A stretch of 64,000 nt of DNA, taken from Ashinkailepas kermadecensis. Its lineage: Eukaryota > Arthropoda > Thecostraca > Neolepadidae. Shown piece after piece: positions 1-11,815 of the stretch. How positions within the stretch are numbered: position 1 is the stretch's first letter; each line of letters starts with the position of its first letter. The notes under the pieces are model-generated. The model was not told where the DNA came from. It was given only the letters and a program-made list of their open reading frames with translations, and made no database searches. Position numbers and translations under genes: made by a program. Where the stretch lies: positions 430,557 through 494,556 of the forward strand of contig JAOTOM010004827.1 in the NCBI GenBank assembly GCA_034440615.1. The letters are read 5' to 3'.

Positions 1-182
1 CCATCCCCCCTCCATTGCAAGTCGGCTTGGCCCGCCAGTTGATAAAACCAGCATTAGGAGCCTGTAAGGGCGCTGAACGGAGGAATCTCTAGACAAGTGT
101 CAAATCTAGACAAATATAGACAAGTGTCGTCGAATCTCCGTGCACATCAGTCGCATGCGGATTGCCTAGACTGCGTTTCATA

Positions 183-212
183 AGTAAAGAATAAAGTAAA
201 GTAAAGTAAAGT
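183..212. repeat. (GTAAA)n short microsatellite
   Basis: Four to five near-perfect GTAAA units occur here, and isolated AGTAAAGAGA pieces continue to about 245. It is a simple repeat with no gene context. Confidence 0.8.
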
Positions 213-213
213 A

Positions 214-1190
214 CTGCATAAGTAAAGAGACATCAGTAAAGAGACTTGGGATGCGAAATATTGGCTAAATTGCCGTACTAAAAGCAGATATGACGAACCG
301 TCAGGACTCCGGGCACGTCATTTAGCGACGTCTACGCTGCCAGGGGACTGCTGGCAAGCTGGGAATGGTGGAAATTGTCCTCAAAGCCGCCACCCTTAGC
401 TATGCTACTGATCAGAAATACCATATTCGTTCATGGGATATGGATGAGACCACCGGGTCGCATCCAGAGGATGGATATCGGTTTTGTGCACGCGGAAACC
501 TCATCGGATAACAATAGGCATCACACAGAACTACAAAAGTGAATTAACGACGTTTGTTGGAGTAAAGTGTTCAGGATGCATACTTCAATCAATAATATTC
601 CTCTCCCGCCTGCAGGGGTGCTTCAGAGCGCTCCCAGGGAATTGCGGACGGCCGCGTACAAAATTAAATCCCGCCAATTGTAGGAAACGACGTCGAAGCG
701 CTGCCTCGATAATTTAACGTCCAGTCGAACTGCATGTGAAGCCGCTCGGACAGCGCGGTGACGTCACTCGGCCAGCGCGGCGACCTGGTTGCAGACTTCG
801 GCAAATGGCCCCCGGGACTGAACTGGATTTCCCGGAACGCTAATCAGCCAGGACGCCGCCGGGCTACAGGGCGACCACGACCATTGGCTGCGGTGGGAAA
901 CCTATCGTGAGCTGCAGGGGCGCGAGAACGCCGCCGCAAACCCCTTCCTTTGAACAAGAGTTGAGGGTAGGTGCTTCAGGGAAATTTTGCAGCACCTTGC
1001 AAAACTGTTGAAAGCTGGCGACCAGCGGAAAAGCTGGCGCAATCATCTTCGTTTCAGCAGATATTAAGCACCATTCATGAAGACCGTTGTCATACAAATT
1101 TACAAAAATCGAAAACTTTTTCAACAGGAAAGTTATCACGACTTCAAAAGCGTGACGGTCGGGTCTGGCCGGGCCGGGCCGATCGGGCCG
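214..1190. other. No gene recognised; mixed unique sequence
   Basis: I see only short open frames on both strands, none with a recognisable motif. The 720-960 part is more GC- and CpG-rich than its surroundings. No RNA gene or repeat is obvious. Confidence 0.5.
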
Positions 1191-1540
1191 CTCAGGCGAA
1201 ATCCCGTACCATATACATGTGAGAAGACTCGCTCGGGCTTTTCCCTCACTCTGGTGAACTCTTGCATAATACGCAAGGGAGTAGACTCGCTCGGGCTTTG
1301 CACTCACTAAGGCGAACTCTCGTACAATATGCATTTTAGTAGACTCGCTCGGGCTTTGCCCTCACTCAGGTGAACTCTCGTATAGTATGCATGTGAGTAG
1401 ACTCGCTTGGGCTCTTCCCTCACTCGGATGAACTCTAGTTACAAGGGAGTCGACCAGCTCGGGCTTTGCCCTCACTCAAGTGAACTCTCGTACAATATTC
1501 TTGGGAGTAGACTCACTTGGGCTTTGCCGTCACTCGTACG
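1191..1540. repeat. 58-bp tandem repeat, six copies
   Basis: The block GACTCGCTCGGGCTT recurs at 1226, 1284, 1342, 1400, about 1452 and 1510, so the period is 58 bp with one 52-bp unit. Each unit continues with a conserved CCCTCACTCAGGTGAACTCTCGTA-like part and an AATATGCAT-like linker. The copies differ by several substitutions each, so the array is moderately old. No coding function is implied because 58 is not a multiple of three. Confidence 0.92.
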
Positions 1541-4500
1541 TACGAAATAAAATGTCTGTGTCGGGGTTTGCAAGGCAAATTTTGCATGCCAGGCTCTGTC
1601 CTACAGTGTGTATGATCATGCTCGGTCAAAGGGCGAAGAGACAACGTTGCAAAAATTGCCACACTCGTTCCCTCCCTGCAAAATATTGTTGATTTACGCA
1701 TATCCTCCCCGCAACAAAATATACTACATGAATAAACACCACTCAATTCCTTCAAATTAACATTGACCTGATTCCATGACATTGACTTTCGCTGGTACCA
1801 TGGTTTTAGCCGGTGTCTTGGCTATGTATCTGGAGTCACGAAATCGCAGTTGTCACGATCAGACTCCCGAGACGACGGAGACGACTGGGTGACTGGGAGC
1901 ACCCCGATATTAACCCTTTTGACCTGATCTGATAGGTCAACCAGAGGAGTCGGGTCAAATAGTTCTTAAGCTTCAAGAAGCCATGGCACGTCATGACTCC
2001 TGCTTGCCTTGGTTCTTTCAAAAGCCATGGATCTTGCTTCCGTTATCCTCGAACAAAAATCAGTGTGATTCAGTCATTGCACTGCGAGTGGTGAAAGTGT
2101 GCTGGGCCGCCTTTCACAAAGTGCATTGGCCTCACAAGGCGCTAAAATTAAAAAAAACATATTTCAAACCAACATCGGCTCTATCTAACACTTTAATGAA
2201 CATTCCCACGTAATCAATACATTTACTACGCCATCACTAGCACAACCTTTACAACATTCACCTGAATGACCCCTACATCGGCAATGACGAATTGCAACCA
2301 TGTGAGATGCTTTTAGTACTCGAATATACGCCATCCTGTTAGCCCCACGGAGCTGAACTACACCATTTACCACTTCCCCGATAACTAATTAAGCCACTTG
2401 CCAGCGCCGCGGCAAGCTGAACACTTAGGTGTAGACGGTAATGGCGCTAATCAGTCATCACAGATGGCGGGGCGTCTGCCGTCGATGCGACGGCGGCGAC
2501 CGGTCACCGGCCCGCCCGCTCCACGCCGCTCCAAATCGGCGTGTATGGCGGCAATTACTGTCCACCGCCGCCGGCAGTCAGCTGGCGGCGACCATCAGCT
2601 GGAGCCAGGCACTGGGACGCTCTCCCTGCGCCGCCCTCTCGACGCCGGGCATCGAACGTGCGATGGGATGCATTTTTGGAGGAGTCGCCAGGCAACGGCT
2701 ACTTCTTAAGCCCTGTTGCTAAGCATTTAATTGCATTTGCTTGAACTTAGCTTCGCTCGGCGATGAACGTTCGCAGGATTTACCTTTACGTGTGCTGACC
2801 GAACGCGCGGGCGTCAACAGCGGGCGTCTCCACTGCACCGCCATCCAGCCGAGAACGGCGAGCCACGCTCTCGGCTCCCACCACCTGTCGGCGGACACTC
2901 AGCCCAATGGCGCCTGTCGCCGTACACACACGCAATTCAACGAAATGTGTCTGGGTTTGGGTCTCCGAACCGTTGACCCATTTCAACATGAATGGCTGAC
3001 TGGCTGGCAGGCTGGCCGAGCCGTCGCCTGGTCCGGTGCAGTTGAATGCGGCTGTACTTACTTGCACTGCTGGGAGCGGTATAAATCGACATATTCCACA
3101 CTTGCCATAGTGGTGGGTGTAGGTTCATGGGACATGGTCTATGTCCTGGCGGTTCTTAAGCCCTAGTCAGCCAGATAGTTGAGAAACGTCTTTATTTCCC
3201 TAGTAGAGTAATGCCATCTGGGAACTCTGGGCACCAGGCAGTTGAACTTCAGGGTTATCTGCTGTGTTATTTTGGTCCCCAAATGAACAGCATATGTGAC
3301 GTACAATCAAAAATGACTGAGTAAGTAATACAGAGTTAGAGACGCCTTGTGAGCTTTAATGTCAAGCGAGGGCATCAGTCTATTATTCAGGGCACTCTCA
3401 GGCAGTGTGGTGAGAGTGTCATTGAGGTTGCTTGCGTCAGATCGGGAAACGGCCTGGGGATAGCAGTTGCCGTAGAGACGGCCAACTCGGAAGTATGCGA
3501 CACAGCATCCCTGGTGCACCACTATGGCACATTTACCGCTTCTATCATATTACGAACCATGAGTGTCGTGGCTCAAAATTCCTGGAAGCACTCGGAGTCG
3601 CCTACTATGGACAAGTTGTGTGTAAGTAGCTGCCACACAGCCCTTCCATGCTGAGCAGTTGATTCCGTGAAATGAGATATGGCGTCGTTATGGTGTCATT
3701 ACATCGGTGAAGGCAGCCTTCGTCGCCATGCGGCCGCCCTCCGAGTCCAGTGACACTGCCACTACGGACGTATCAGGTCACAGCGTCGGGCCAACCGTCG
3801 ACACCACAGCCCATCCAGAACACTTTAAAGCGGCGAATAGGCCCATATTTCACGCGCCACACGGCGGCTGAGTGGTCTTTCCAGTTCCTTTATTAATCTA
3901 CCCGAACGAGTGCGAGTGGACGCTGAAGACTCGTTGCTCCAGTCGGAGTCCACTCCACTCGCTGCACGGCACCGCTTCACAGCGGCATGGTGACACTATT
4001 CTGAGGGGGAGGGGCGTTCGACCAACTGTTGTGTGCACCGTGCCGCTACGTCTGTCAGCTCATACGTCTCGACACGACGTATTAATAATGCATAAATCCG
4101 GCAAAGAAACACGTTCTCAGCGGCCCGTTCAGGACGCACTGGCCTATGCAGACTAGCTTCACAGACTGTCCAAATTTGGCCGTGCTCTCTGCCACTTGGA
4201 GTTACCGAGAAACGATTTCGCGAGGAAAATAGCTGTTCGAATATCTCGCATGACAACGCTGGTCCAGATTGGGGTTTAGCATTTTGAGCGTTGCGATTTG
4301 TTCGCTGCTACATATTGATCTCATAAACCCAGCCAATATAAATGTACCCTTACGGATGCGCATTGGGGGCAGATGTAGAAGAAAATGGAGTGTGACGAAT
4401 TCTGAGATGGCAAGGATCATTGAGCCAGATAATCGCAAGTACAGTGTTGGAAGAAGTCCAGAAAGTTGCAAAAGTCTTCAAAGATATTTTCGATGAACAT

Positions 4501-4721
4501 CCCTGTCCAGAATATTTCCCATAAAATACCCCAGAAATATCATCATTCGCATTCTTGTTGAAAGGTCAAATAGCAATGCTCAATAATGGACGCAGTGCAT
4601 TCGCCAATACAAAACTGGGTGGTTTTAAATATATCATGCCTGTGAGTTAGTGGTTTCATGAAGTGTTCTTCGTTTTCGTCACTTTTTCACGTGAGCAGAT
4701 GCTCGTTTGTTCTTTACTTAC
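1541..4721. other. No gene recognised; GC-rich block at about 2395-3110
   Basis: This stretch has no recognisable protein or RNA. From about 2395 to 3110 it is strongly GC- and CpG-rich, and several overlapping open frames exist only because of that composition. The words TTCTTAAGCCCT occur at about 2703 and 3150 on either side of part of the block, which might mark ends of an inserted segment. The other side of the region is AT-balanced and looks unique. Confidence 0.45.
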
Positions 4722-4959
4722 CATCGGGCAGATAATCGAATAGCATGCTAATCGGAGACACGCGAACGACCCCACCCTCACGTGATCGGAAAACGTCTTC
4801 ATTTTCAGTGGAAATATTAGTGAAACAAACAAAATACTTCACTCTTGCACATAGCTCTGGAGCACTTGCCCCATCCCTAGTGAAAACAAATATAAGGTCC
4901 CTGCCATCCGGAATGATGGGTTGAAATGGACGGTTTCGGTTCACCCAACCCTTGACCCG
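4722..4959 (-). CDS. Candidate internal exon, product unknown
   Basis: On the minus strand a 79-codon open stretch runs from an AG acceptor (ATCGTTAG, exon from 4959) to a consensus donor GATG|GTAAGT at 4716-4721. The encoded segment is of normal composition, with Cys, Phe and acidic residues; the words CARVKYFVCF and GGVVRVSPISMLFDYL read like real protein. The acceptor has a weak pyrimidine tract. I do not recognise a domain, and no neighbouring exon could be chained to it with confidence. It may be a host exon, a piece of an unknown mobile element, or a chance open frame. Confidence 0.3.
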
Positions 4960-7285
4960 CTAACGATATTTGCAAGTTTTTGGACAACCACAGGCAGTGC
5001 TTGTGAACAGATAGCGCTTCCCAAGCGGTACTTCCCTACCGGCCACCATAGGCCTAAAGCTGAATTTAAATATAATCACCAAGCGGTGTCATCTACTAAA
5101 CTTCACCCAATCCCTGACCTCACAATTCAGCTCCAAAATGACCAGCAAACTGCGTCTGCAATTCCCCACAGCCAGGGCACACTGGCGGGGCCTTGTCGGC
5201 AATGAACCCCTAATCGTTCTGGGGGACAGCACCCCTTTCCACGAATCGGCCCCGGGGCGTCGGCTCGGCCAGGCTAGCAGCGGTGATGGTAATGCAGCCG
5301 CCGTCGCCGACGCTGGCCGCAGCCGGTGGCACGTGAGTGGACAGTCAGCTGGCTAGTCAGCTGACTGTGCACCTCGTGGTCCGCCCGGCGCCGGGGCCGG
5401 GCAGCACGGGATCGATGCGGGGAAACGCGGTGCTGGGCTTCGATGATTTCGTCCCCCGTGCCGTTCCCCGTTTCTGATGCATCGCCGGGGATATCCCCCG
5501 ACTCAACCCGATTCGATCGATGTCTGGTATATTTCCATGCGCTCGTTTCGCTTATATTGCATACTTAGACATCGAGAAGTATTTAGCGTGCAATGCACTA
5601 ATACGATAAAAGATGAGACGAGGAAACTTTAATGTTATTTTCAATATCCGATGATTTTTCAACCTGGACAAAGACATAAAACACCTCGACAAATTCAGAG
5701 GGGGGTAAAGCCTGTAGGTACATCCAAAATGTAACTTGACCCATATGCTTGACATACATTTCAAATAGCAGAGCATTGGGGCTTCGAGGTTTTTTCCACC
5801 ATGAGCACCGTTGGTGTGGTGACCTGTTCGGTACGTGCGGGGTAGGAGCTGTTTTAATACCACTTCTTTTCATGTAATACTGTTCGACGACTGTATTTTA
5901 TGTTGATGGAGCCGCCAATCAACCCGTACAACGGGCTGTCAGACGCATGGCAGACGCATGGCAGACGCATGGCAGGCGCCATCGCTCTGGCACGGTACGA
6001 ACTGAGGAATCTGCAAAACAAATATTGCCTAACTTGCCTAACTGAAAACAAATATTGCACCCACTTTTTGCCCTTCCTTTGAACCCTCCTCATGCCATGT
6101 GCACTTCTGGACACAATTTTATGAAAAACATCGGGGTGGGGGGGGGGGGGGGGCAAGAATAGAGCGAACAAAACACTTCCAGGCAGATGCATCTATCGTG
6201 ACATGCAGAGCCCATCTCTTCGGCAATATCCACCAGTTTTGATAATATTTTTTAACACCAACGTTCTTAATTAATTTCTTTGAGGTAGGACTGCAAATCC
6301 TGAACGAAAAATAAAACATCAAGGCCGATGTTACTGGCCACAGGCCATCCTCAAATCTCTCTTGGTGACCAATCTTGTGCCTGATAGGCAGATACCGTTT
6401 TCGAACGCCAGAGAAAAGCCGTACCTGAGCCGGAAGGTGATTTTACTATATTCGACTTGAACCTCTAAGCCGCGCTGCTCACAGCATCTAGTGCCAACTA
6501 GGCAACCGACGCCCATGTACCAGTACGACGAATTATGCACCTGGGAGGCGATCCGGTAGCTTGCCTCCCATGTCCCTCGGCCCAAACTGTCCGCGTCTTG
6601 GTCGTCTGAGGTGTTTATGAGACACGATTCCGTGAAGGCCACCTTCCAAACAGGTCCGATCGGACAGATTCTTGCGATTGCAGAAACTATGTGCTGTATT
6701 GTTTTAGGGCTATGAATAATAACAGAAAACGATGACTGACCGACTTTGGATTTTGTTCACCATATATCGATATCGGCATAGCGGTGGGAAAAATGGCCAT
6801 AATGTGATAAATCCGAGTGGGATAGTAGATGAATTGGCATGAGTAGACATAGCCGTGTGCTGCATACTTCGTCACCGTGAAATGCAGAACAGCACGCTGA
6901 GTGAAATTTCTACCGGCCCATTTCTTGGGAATTTCGTGGCACGGAAAGTGATTGCTCCTCTTCACTTGTTCTACCGCGCCGGTGAGAAAGTAACTTCGGT
7001 CTGCGAGTAAAGCAAGTGTCATATTTTCTTTAAGGTTTTCCAATATTTTGAATGATACTGCACCAGCTAAGTTATTATTCTGACTTGTCTCATCCCAATG
7101 TGAATTCCAAAATTTGAATAGCGAATTCGTGATACAAAAGCAGAGTAAAGTATTGGAAAGTTTGGTGGGCTCGTGGGAGGAATATATGGTGACTGGCTGC
7201 AGCACTGGCTGCAGCAGAATATCAGCCATGGGCTGATATGTGCGAAAATTGAATTTTATATGCATTCCTAGCTTAAATTAAATAA
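4960..7285. other. No firm gene; two unassigned minus-strand open frames
   Basis: Minus-strand open frames at 6331-6642 (103 codons) and 6687-7265 (192 codons) are the longest here. Neither has a motif I recognise, and at this base composition one frame of that length is expected by chance in 64 kb. A CpG-rich patch lies at about 5130-5520 and contains a donor-like CAC|GTGAGT at 5330-5338. There is a G16 run at 6138-6153. Confidence 0.4.
6138..6153. repeat. Poly-G tract (G16)
   Basis: An uninterrupted run of about sixteen G, preceded by GGGGT. Runs of this kind are prone to sequencing and assembly length error. Confidence 0.85.
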
Positions 7286-7567
7286 TCGGCTGCGAATCTG
7301 TATGAACATGCAATTCTGGTCATAAGTGTATCCCATGTTACAAGGACTATAAAAGAGTACCTGTCAGAACTGTTGCACATTAAAATAAATTGTCACTTGG
7401 AAAACAACTGTTCTACTCCCATTCCCAATTTTGTAATGCATCTGATCAGCTACAAATACCAGAACGTCCAAGTCCATTCCGGTGGTGACTACATGTGTGT
7501 TGCACGAGGAAACGAGTTAAACAAAATGCGAGAAATGTGCACTACCACCGAGCGATTCATAGAATAA
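7286..7567 (+). CDS. Open segment with an Ig-like strand motif, uncertain
   Basis: This plus-strand frame is open from 7286 to a TAA at 7565-7567 (93 codons). Its last third reads VQVHSGGDYMCVARGNE, which resembles the F-strand signature of I-set or C2 immunoglobulin domains (D-x-G-x-Y-x-C-x-A-x-N). A Cys about 45 residues earlier could be its partner, but the expected core Trp is not evident and no clear splice sites flank the segment. It could be a decayed Ig exon or a coincidence. Confidence 0.2.
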   Translation, partial: SAANLYEHAILVISVSHVTRTIKEYLSELLHIKINCHLENNCSTPIPNFVMHLISYKYQNVQVHSGGDYMCVARGNELNKMREMCTTTERFIE

Positions 7568-8189
7568 CCGATGTGCCCGAACCACATGGGAAGGAAGTCA
7601 TTTTGAACTCCAGCAATAAAAATCCAAGCCGAGGTACTTTTTTGTCCACGACGTGGTAAATTTGGTTCAAGCCGAATACTCTTCCCCGGTAGTGGTTACT
7701 GCTTAGGACCATTGTGCACAAATCATTAGACCGACGTGTACAGATGTGCACCCGAGATTCTTGAAAAATGGAGCCGACAAAAACTTCCATTGGGTGGGGG
7801 CAACAGGACGTTTGTTAACTATACCACCGTAAAAAAACAAACTTCTTACGACAAAAAGATCGCATGGCATATACGCAAAACCTCACAGGGAGCAGATGAT
7901 TTGAAGACTTTCCAATCGGATGCCCCAGTAAATTCGTGAAACGTGCTCTTTCACTGCAAAAACCGCATTGACTGAAATATTCTGCATTGAAAACATGTTA
8001 TGACTGCCTATCGTCCCCATTAGAACGCAGTCAATTTACAGTCCGCATCAACATGGTCCCGAACATCTTGCATACTGCTTGCATTACGTTGCATACCAAG
8101 TAAGCAGCTGTTAGCAATTAATAATATTGTAAATGAAAGTGCAGAATGTGCAAACATTCGCGTGCTAAATGTCACATAATTCACTCGCC
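7568..8189. other. Nothing recognised
   Basis: AT-balanced sequence with short open frames only. No repeat, RNA or motif stands out. Confidence 0.5.
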
Positions 8190-8660
8190 AGATCCAAGCG
8201 CACGCACAACACCCTCACGGCGTGAACACTCACCTAGCGATAGCTTCCGCCAGCGAGGGCGTTTCTTCGTCTTCTTACCCATGCTGTCACGCCACCATGG
8301 CTGGCTCTGGCACAGGGTGGCAGCCTGCCGGCGGGGGAGGGGAGGGAGGCGGTCAGCCGGAGCGCGACCGCGTCACGTGCACGGTGGCACGGCAGCTTCA
8401 CTTGTGACGATGCGACCGGGCCGCACCAGCCTGCTCGCGCCCTCCCGGCGGCACATGTGACTACCGGCGCCGCCTAAACTTAGCGCCGCCGCGTCGCGCG
8501 CGTACGCGCCAACTACATTCTCTGACAGTCGCTGGCGGCCGGCAGGCTATTGATTGACGCGAGGACGATATCAGGGGATGCGGCGACGAATGCAGGTTGT
8601 CGGGATCGACGGGTGGCGAACTGGCGGTCGCTCGTGAACGGTGCTCGACTTCACCAGTGA
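8190..8660 (+). promoter_or_regulatory. CpG-rich island with a strong Kozak ATG
   Basis: The stretch is much richer in G, C and CpG than its flanks (for example GCGCCGCCGCGTCGCGCGCG near 8480). At 8294-8299 the start context is CGCCACCATGGCT, an excellent Kozak match, opening a 36-codon Gly-rich frame that ends at 8407. A CpG island plus a Kozak ATG suggests a promoter and first exon, but I see no convincing donor after the ATG and no downstream exon. It could equally be a GC-rich repeat fragment. Confidence 0.3.
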
Positions 8661-8822
8661 CAGAGACGAATCTTAGCTTTAATCATTTCTGTGCACCTGA
8701 AAACACCCAGACATCACAATTAAATATGCTAGCTTTCCCGTTCTCTGGGTGGTGAAACTGCGGATGCACTCGAGCATATTGAATGGCCGCCTTCTCTGAA
8801 GTCTCAATCTGAGAAGTTCATT

Positions 8823-8935
8823 CAGCGGGGGAGGGGGCTTTAGCCTCCCTGGAGAGGCGCCTTTCCAGGCCGGAGGAGCGCCATCTTTTTGTGGGGGCTC
8901 ATGACCCCAGTGCCCCCTCCTGCATCCGCCCCTTT
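8823..8935. mobile_element. MITE-like fragment, hAT-type terminal word
   Basis: A G-rich left side (CAGCGGGGGAGGGGGC) and a C-rich right side ending in GCATCCGCCCCTTT resemble the ends of short hAT-type MITEs such as the complete one at 14136-14345. I could not find target duplications, so the ends are approximate. Confidence 0.3.
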
Positions 8936-9089
8936 CCCGAAATTGACATTCCTGGGATTAGGATATCATATTCGTCCTCCGTGAATATTATATATCGTAT
9001 GCACCAATAATTTCGTAATATACTCGATTTCCCCAAGCCGTGTGTGTCGCTTATCACATCCAGTGATATTGCTTTATACGCTTTTGAGT

Positions 9090-9290
9090 GGAAGTGCCCC
9101 CTCAATGTTGACTTTTTCCCCTCCCCCAATAATTTCAACCATTAACATGGGCTCCTATGGAGTGTGCTCCCTCCCCCCCCCTCCCCTCCCAATCCATTTC
9201 GGCCTGCCCATTGCCTTCATGTATTTTGCCCCCCCCCCCCACCTCCCCAATAATCTTCAGAAATCAACACCCATGGTTATGGCCACTCCT
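9090..9290 (+). repeat. C-rich dispersed repeat, copy 1
   Basis: This copy carries, in order, TCAATGTTGACTT, CCAATAATTTCAACCATTAA, GCCTGCCCATTGCCTTCATG and CCAATAATCTTCAGAAATC. The same succession is found at 25325-25525, and part of it at 12505-12640. Long C runs are present (9172-9181, 9230-9240). The copies are diverged; no autonomous partner is visible. Confidence 0.7.
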
Positions 9291-9613
9291 CGTAGCACTC
9301 GGCGCATTTACCACACCGAAAAGTCGTAGTTATGGAACCATTGCGCAAGACCGCCCGCTGACCCGCTGTCAGAACCTGTACTGACTAAGACCGTACGCCG
9401 GCGCGTAGTGTTGCATCAGAAAGTGCCGAGTCATGGCATCATGAACGGTGCCAGCTCGGACTGCTGGCGTAATACCCATGCAACTATTGCGAAATCGTCG
9501 ATGTTGACCACTGACGTAAGCAGTCGGAGCCAGCTTGTTTATAGAGACAATACGAGCGTCAATGTCCTGCCGACTCGCTGAGGGAGTGGTTGGCATAGCT
9601 GCTGCACATGCAT

Positions 9614-9775
9614 ATACAGTAGAGGGGGGGGGGGGCATACAGGGGGCATGCGCCCCCATGGAAATGGGCGTCCCTCCGGGAAGGCTCGAGTGCCCCCCCT
9701 GAAACTTGTATTCATCCAGTGGCGCCCCTCCAGAGACAAAGTGCTCCCATGGCAATGCCTGGATCCACCAGACAC
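9614..9775 (-). mobile_element. G/C-rich MITE-like fragment
   Basis: On the minus strand the segment begins CTGGTGGATCCAGG and carries repeated GGGGGCGC-type blocks, similar in style to the hAT-type MITE at 14136. Matching target duplications were not found. Confidence 0.25.
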
Positions 9776-10325
9776 TAAACAGCATACCCCGGACGCCAGA
9801 ATGAGAACATCTGCGCCGCACGAATTCGCGCGAGAGTTAGGTACAAAGTCTACAGGTCGCTCGATCAGATTACTAGCGGGAAATAAGTGTCGTTGTGTCA
9901 TTGACACGGAAAATGTACGACGGAAGACTACTTTTTGCAGTAGGGGTGTGACCGGAAGGCAATTTCTGTGAGGGTTGCGGGACATAACAAACGTATTATT
10001 TTTTGGACTGCAATAAGCAAAATTAGAAGTCAATTTGAAAAGCTCAGCAACACATGTACTGCAAAGAGCGCAGCTTGTTACGCTGAACACGCACCATGCT
10101 TTCGATCAGTAACGGCGAATACAAATTTGCCCTTGGGGTCGAGACAACGCGGCGATAATCGTATAGCGATGCATTTTTTTGGTGGGGGTGGGGGGGCTTT
10201 TATGGAACCCTTTGCGCAGTTTTCTTGGCGTTTGATACGATAGGATTTGTGTGGCTTTGATACAAGCTTTGTGTAGCTTTGACCTTATTCATCTTCATGG
10301 CATTTAATATCGGAGATGGTTTCGG

Positions 10326-10520
10326 GCAAATCACCGAAGCGCAAAATATCCAGTGCATGAATGTCGAAAGCAAAATATTGAGTGCGCAAAAAACAAATTC
10401 TGAAATATTGAGAACGCAAAATTGCGAATCGCAAAATATCGTATGACCACAATATCGAATGTACAAAAATCGCATCGCAAAATACTGATTGCGCAAATTT
10501 CGAACACACAAAATAGCGTG
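10326..10520. repeat. Degenerate ~20-bp tandem repeat, GCAAAATATTGA type
   Basis: The word GCAAAATAT or a close variant recurs roughly every 20 bp, with linkers such as GAATGCGC. The copies are poorly conserved. The period makes the minus-strand frames here look internally repetitive, so they are not treated as genes. Confidence 0.7.
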
Positions 10521-11243
10521 TAAAATAGCTTTAAACTAAACTAAAAATAGCTATCTCCCTTCCTCATTCTTCCTTCTGAGTCGAGAAGCAGTGCTGTAAA
10601 ATGTACTGCACTACAATGCTAAATAACATACTACAGCTGAAACATGACGTCTCATTTGGGAAAATAGCCGGGCCTCGTGTCGACCTGAATACGAGCAAGC
10701 AGCCGTAGGGAGACGACACATTTTCTTGTTCCTAACTCACACGATTTTTCATTATTCAAGAGCTAAAATCCCTAATTAGCAGTGGAGTGAGATGAACTGT
10801 ATGCTATATTTTCTTCCCCATGCAGCTATTTCTTTGTTTCTATTGTTAGCCAAAGACTAGCTATCGCATTTTCCTGAAGGCTTTTGGGGTCATTTTACCG
10901 CTTGTCAGCAATCAGTTTTGCCAGAAAAGAGCGAAACTGATCGTAGACCAGGGCGTCCTCTAACATCTTAACTAAAAATTGCAGTGAGTTGGCAGCACCT
11001 AGAGGTCAAAGTGGCGAGGAAGACTCAAATGTGAAATGTTTCGGTGAAAAACTCATGCTACAAAGTCACCAATTGTGTCCATTAATGGTGGTACCACAAA
11101 AACATGACCTAAAAGACTTTTGCGCACAACACATAGGGGCGAGGCGATGCGAGCAAGGACGCATGACACGAGTGACTAGGGCTAGATGTTCATTTGCGGT
11201 CTTTTCTTCGATGTTGCTAAAATGAAGAGGCAGATGAAGGCAC
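10521..11243. other. Nothing recognised
   Basis: Unique-looking, AT-leaning sequence with only short open frames. Confidence 0.5.
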
Positions 11244-11280
11244 TTTTTGCAAAGGCAAAGGCACCTTGCCTTTGCAAAAA
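11244..11280. repeat. Perfect 15-bp inverted repeat, 7-nt loop
   Basis: TTTTTGCAAAGGCAA at 11244-11258 is followed after AGGCACC by its exact complement at 11266-11280. It could form a hairpin or be a remnant of a palindromic element. It lies 50 bp before the satellite array. Confidence 0.85.
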
Positions 11281-11329
11281 GGCAAGGTGTGTAACGTGGT
11301 GGAATGTTGATCAGTTTTCCTCCCCCGAA

Positions 11330-11815
11330 AGGTTGTGGGCCCCCAAGAATCGGGCCGGGGTTCGGAAACATTGCGCCGGACCCCCTAAAAATCCCGCTGG
11401 GGACCCAAAAATTCGCTCCTGGGCCTCTGAAAATAACGTCAAGGGCCCAACAAGTCGCGCGGGGCCTAAAAATGTCGCTGGGGCATCACAATCGAATTGA
11501 GGCCCATGCAAATTACATTGGGGGCCAAAAAAGCGCTCAGTGACCACCAAGAATGATGTCAGGACTCCAAAATGTGGGACATGGGCCCCAAGAAGTCGCG
11601 CTGGGGTCCCTGAAAATCACGCCGGGAGCCTGAAAGGTCGGGCCGACGCCCCCGAAATAGCGCTCAGAACCTAAAGAATCTGACCGGGGCCCCTGTAAAT
11701 TACGTTGGGTGTCTAGTCTAGGCCGTTAAACCTTGCGCTAGGGATCCGAACAAATGACACCGGGGCCTAAACAATCGCACTGGAACCCAAAAAAGTCGCG
11801 TCGCAGCCCTTGATG
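11330..11815 (+). repeat. Degenerate ~26-28 bp satellite array, orientation A
   Basis: Units of the type GGGGCCCAAAAATCGCGCT recur from the GGTTGTGGGCC at 11330 to the CGTCGCAGCC near 11810, about 17-18 units with heavy substitution. Reverse-complemented, they match the units of the larger array at 33430-34640 (GGCTCCGGCGCGATTTTTT type). The two arrays are therefore one satellite family in opposite orientations 22 kb apart. Confidence 0.75.

Noticed and set aside
6687..7265. 192-codon minus-strand open frame as a gene
   Set aside because: No motif, no splice sites and no homologous features recognised; about one frame of this length is expected by chance in the window.
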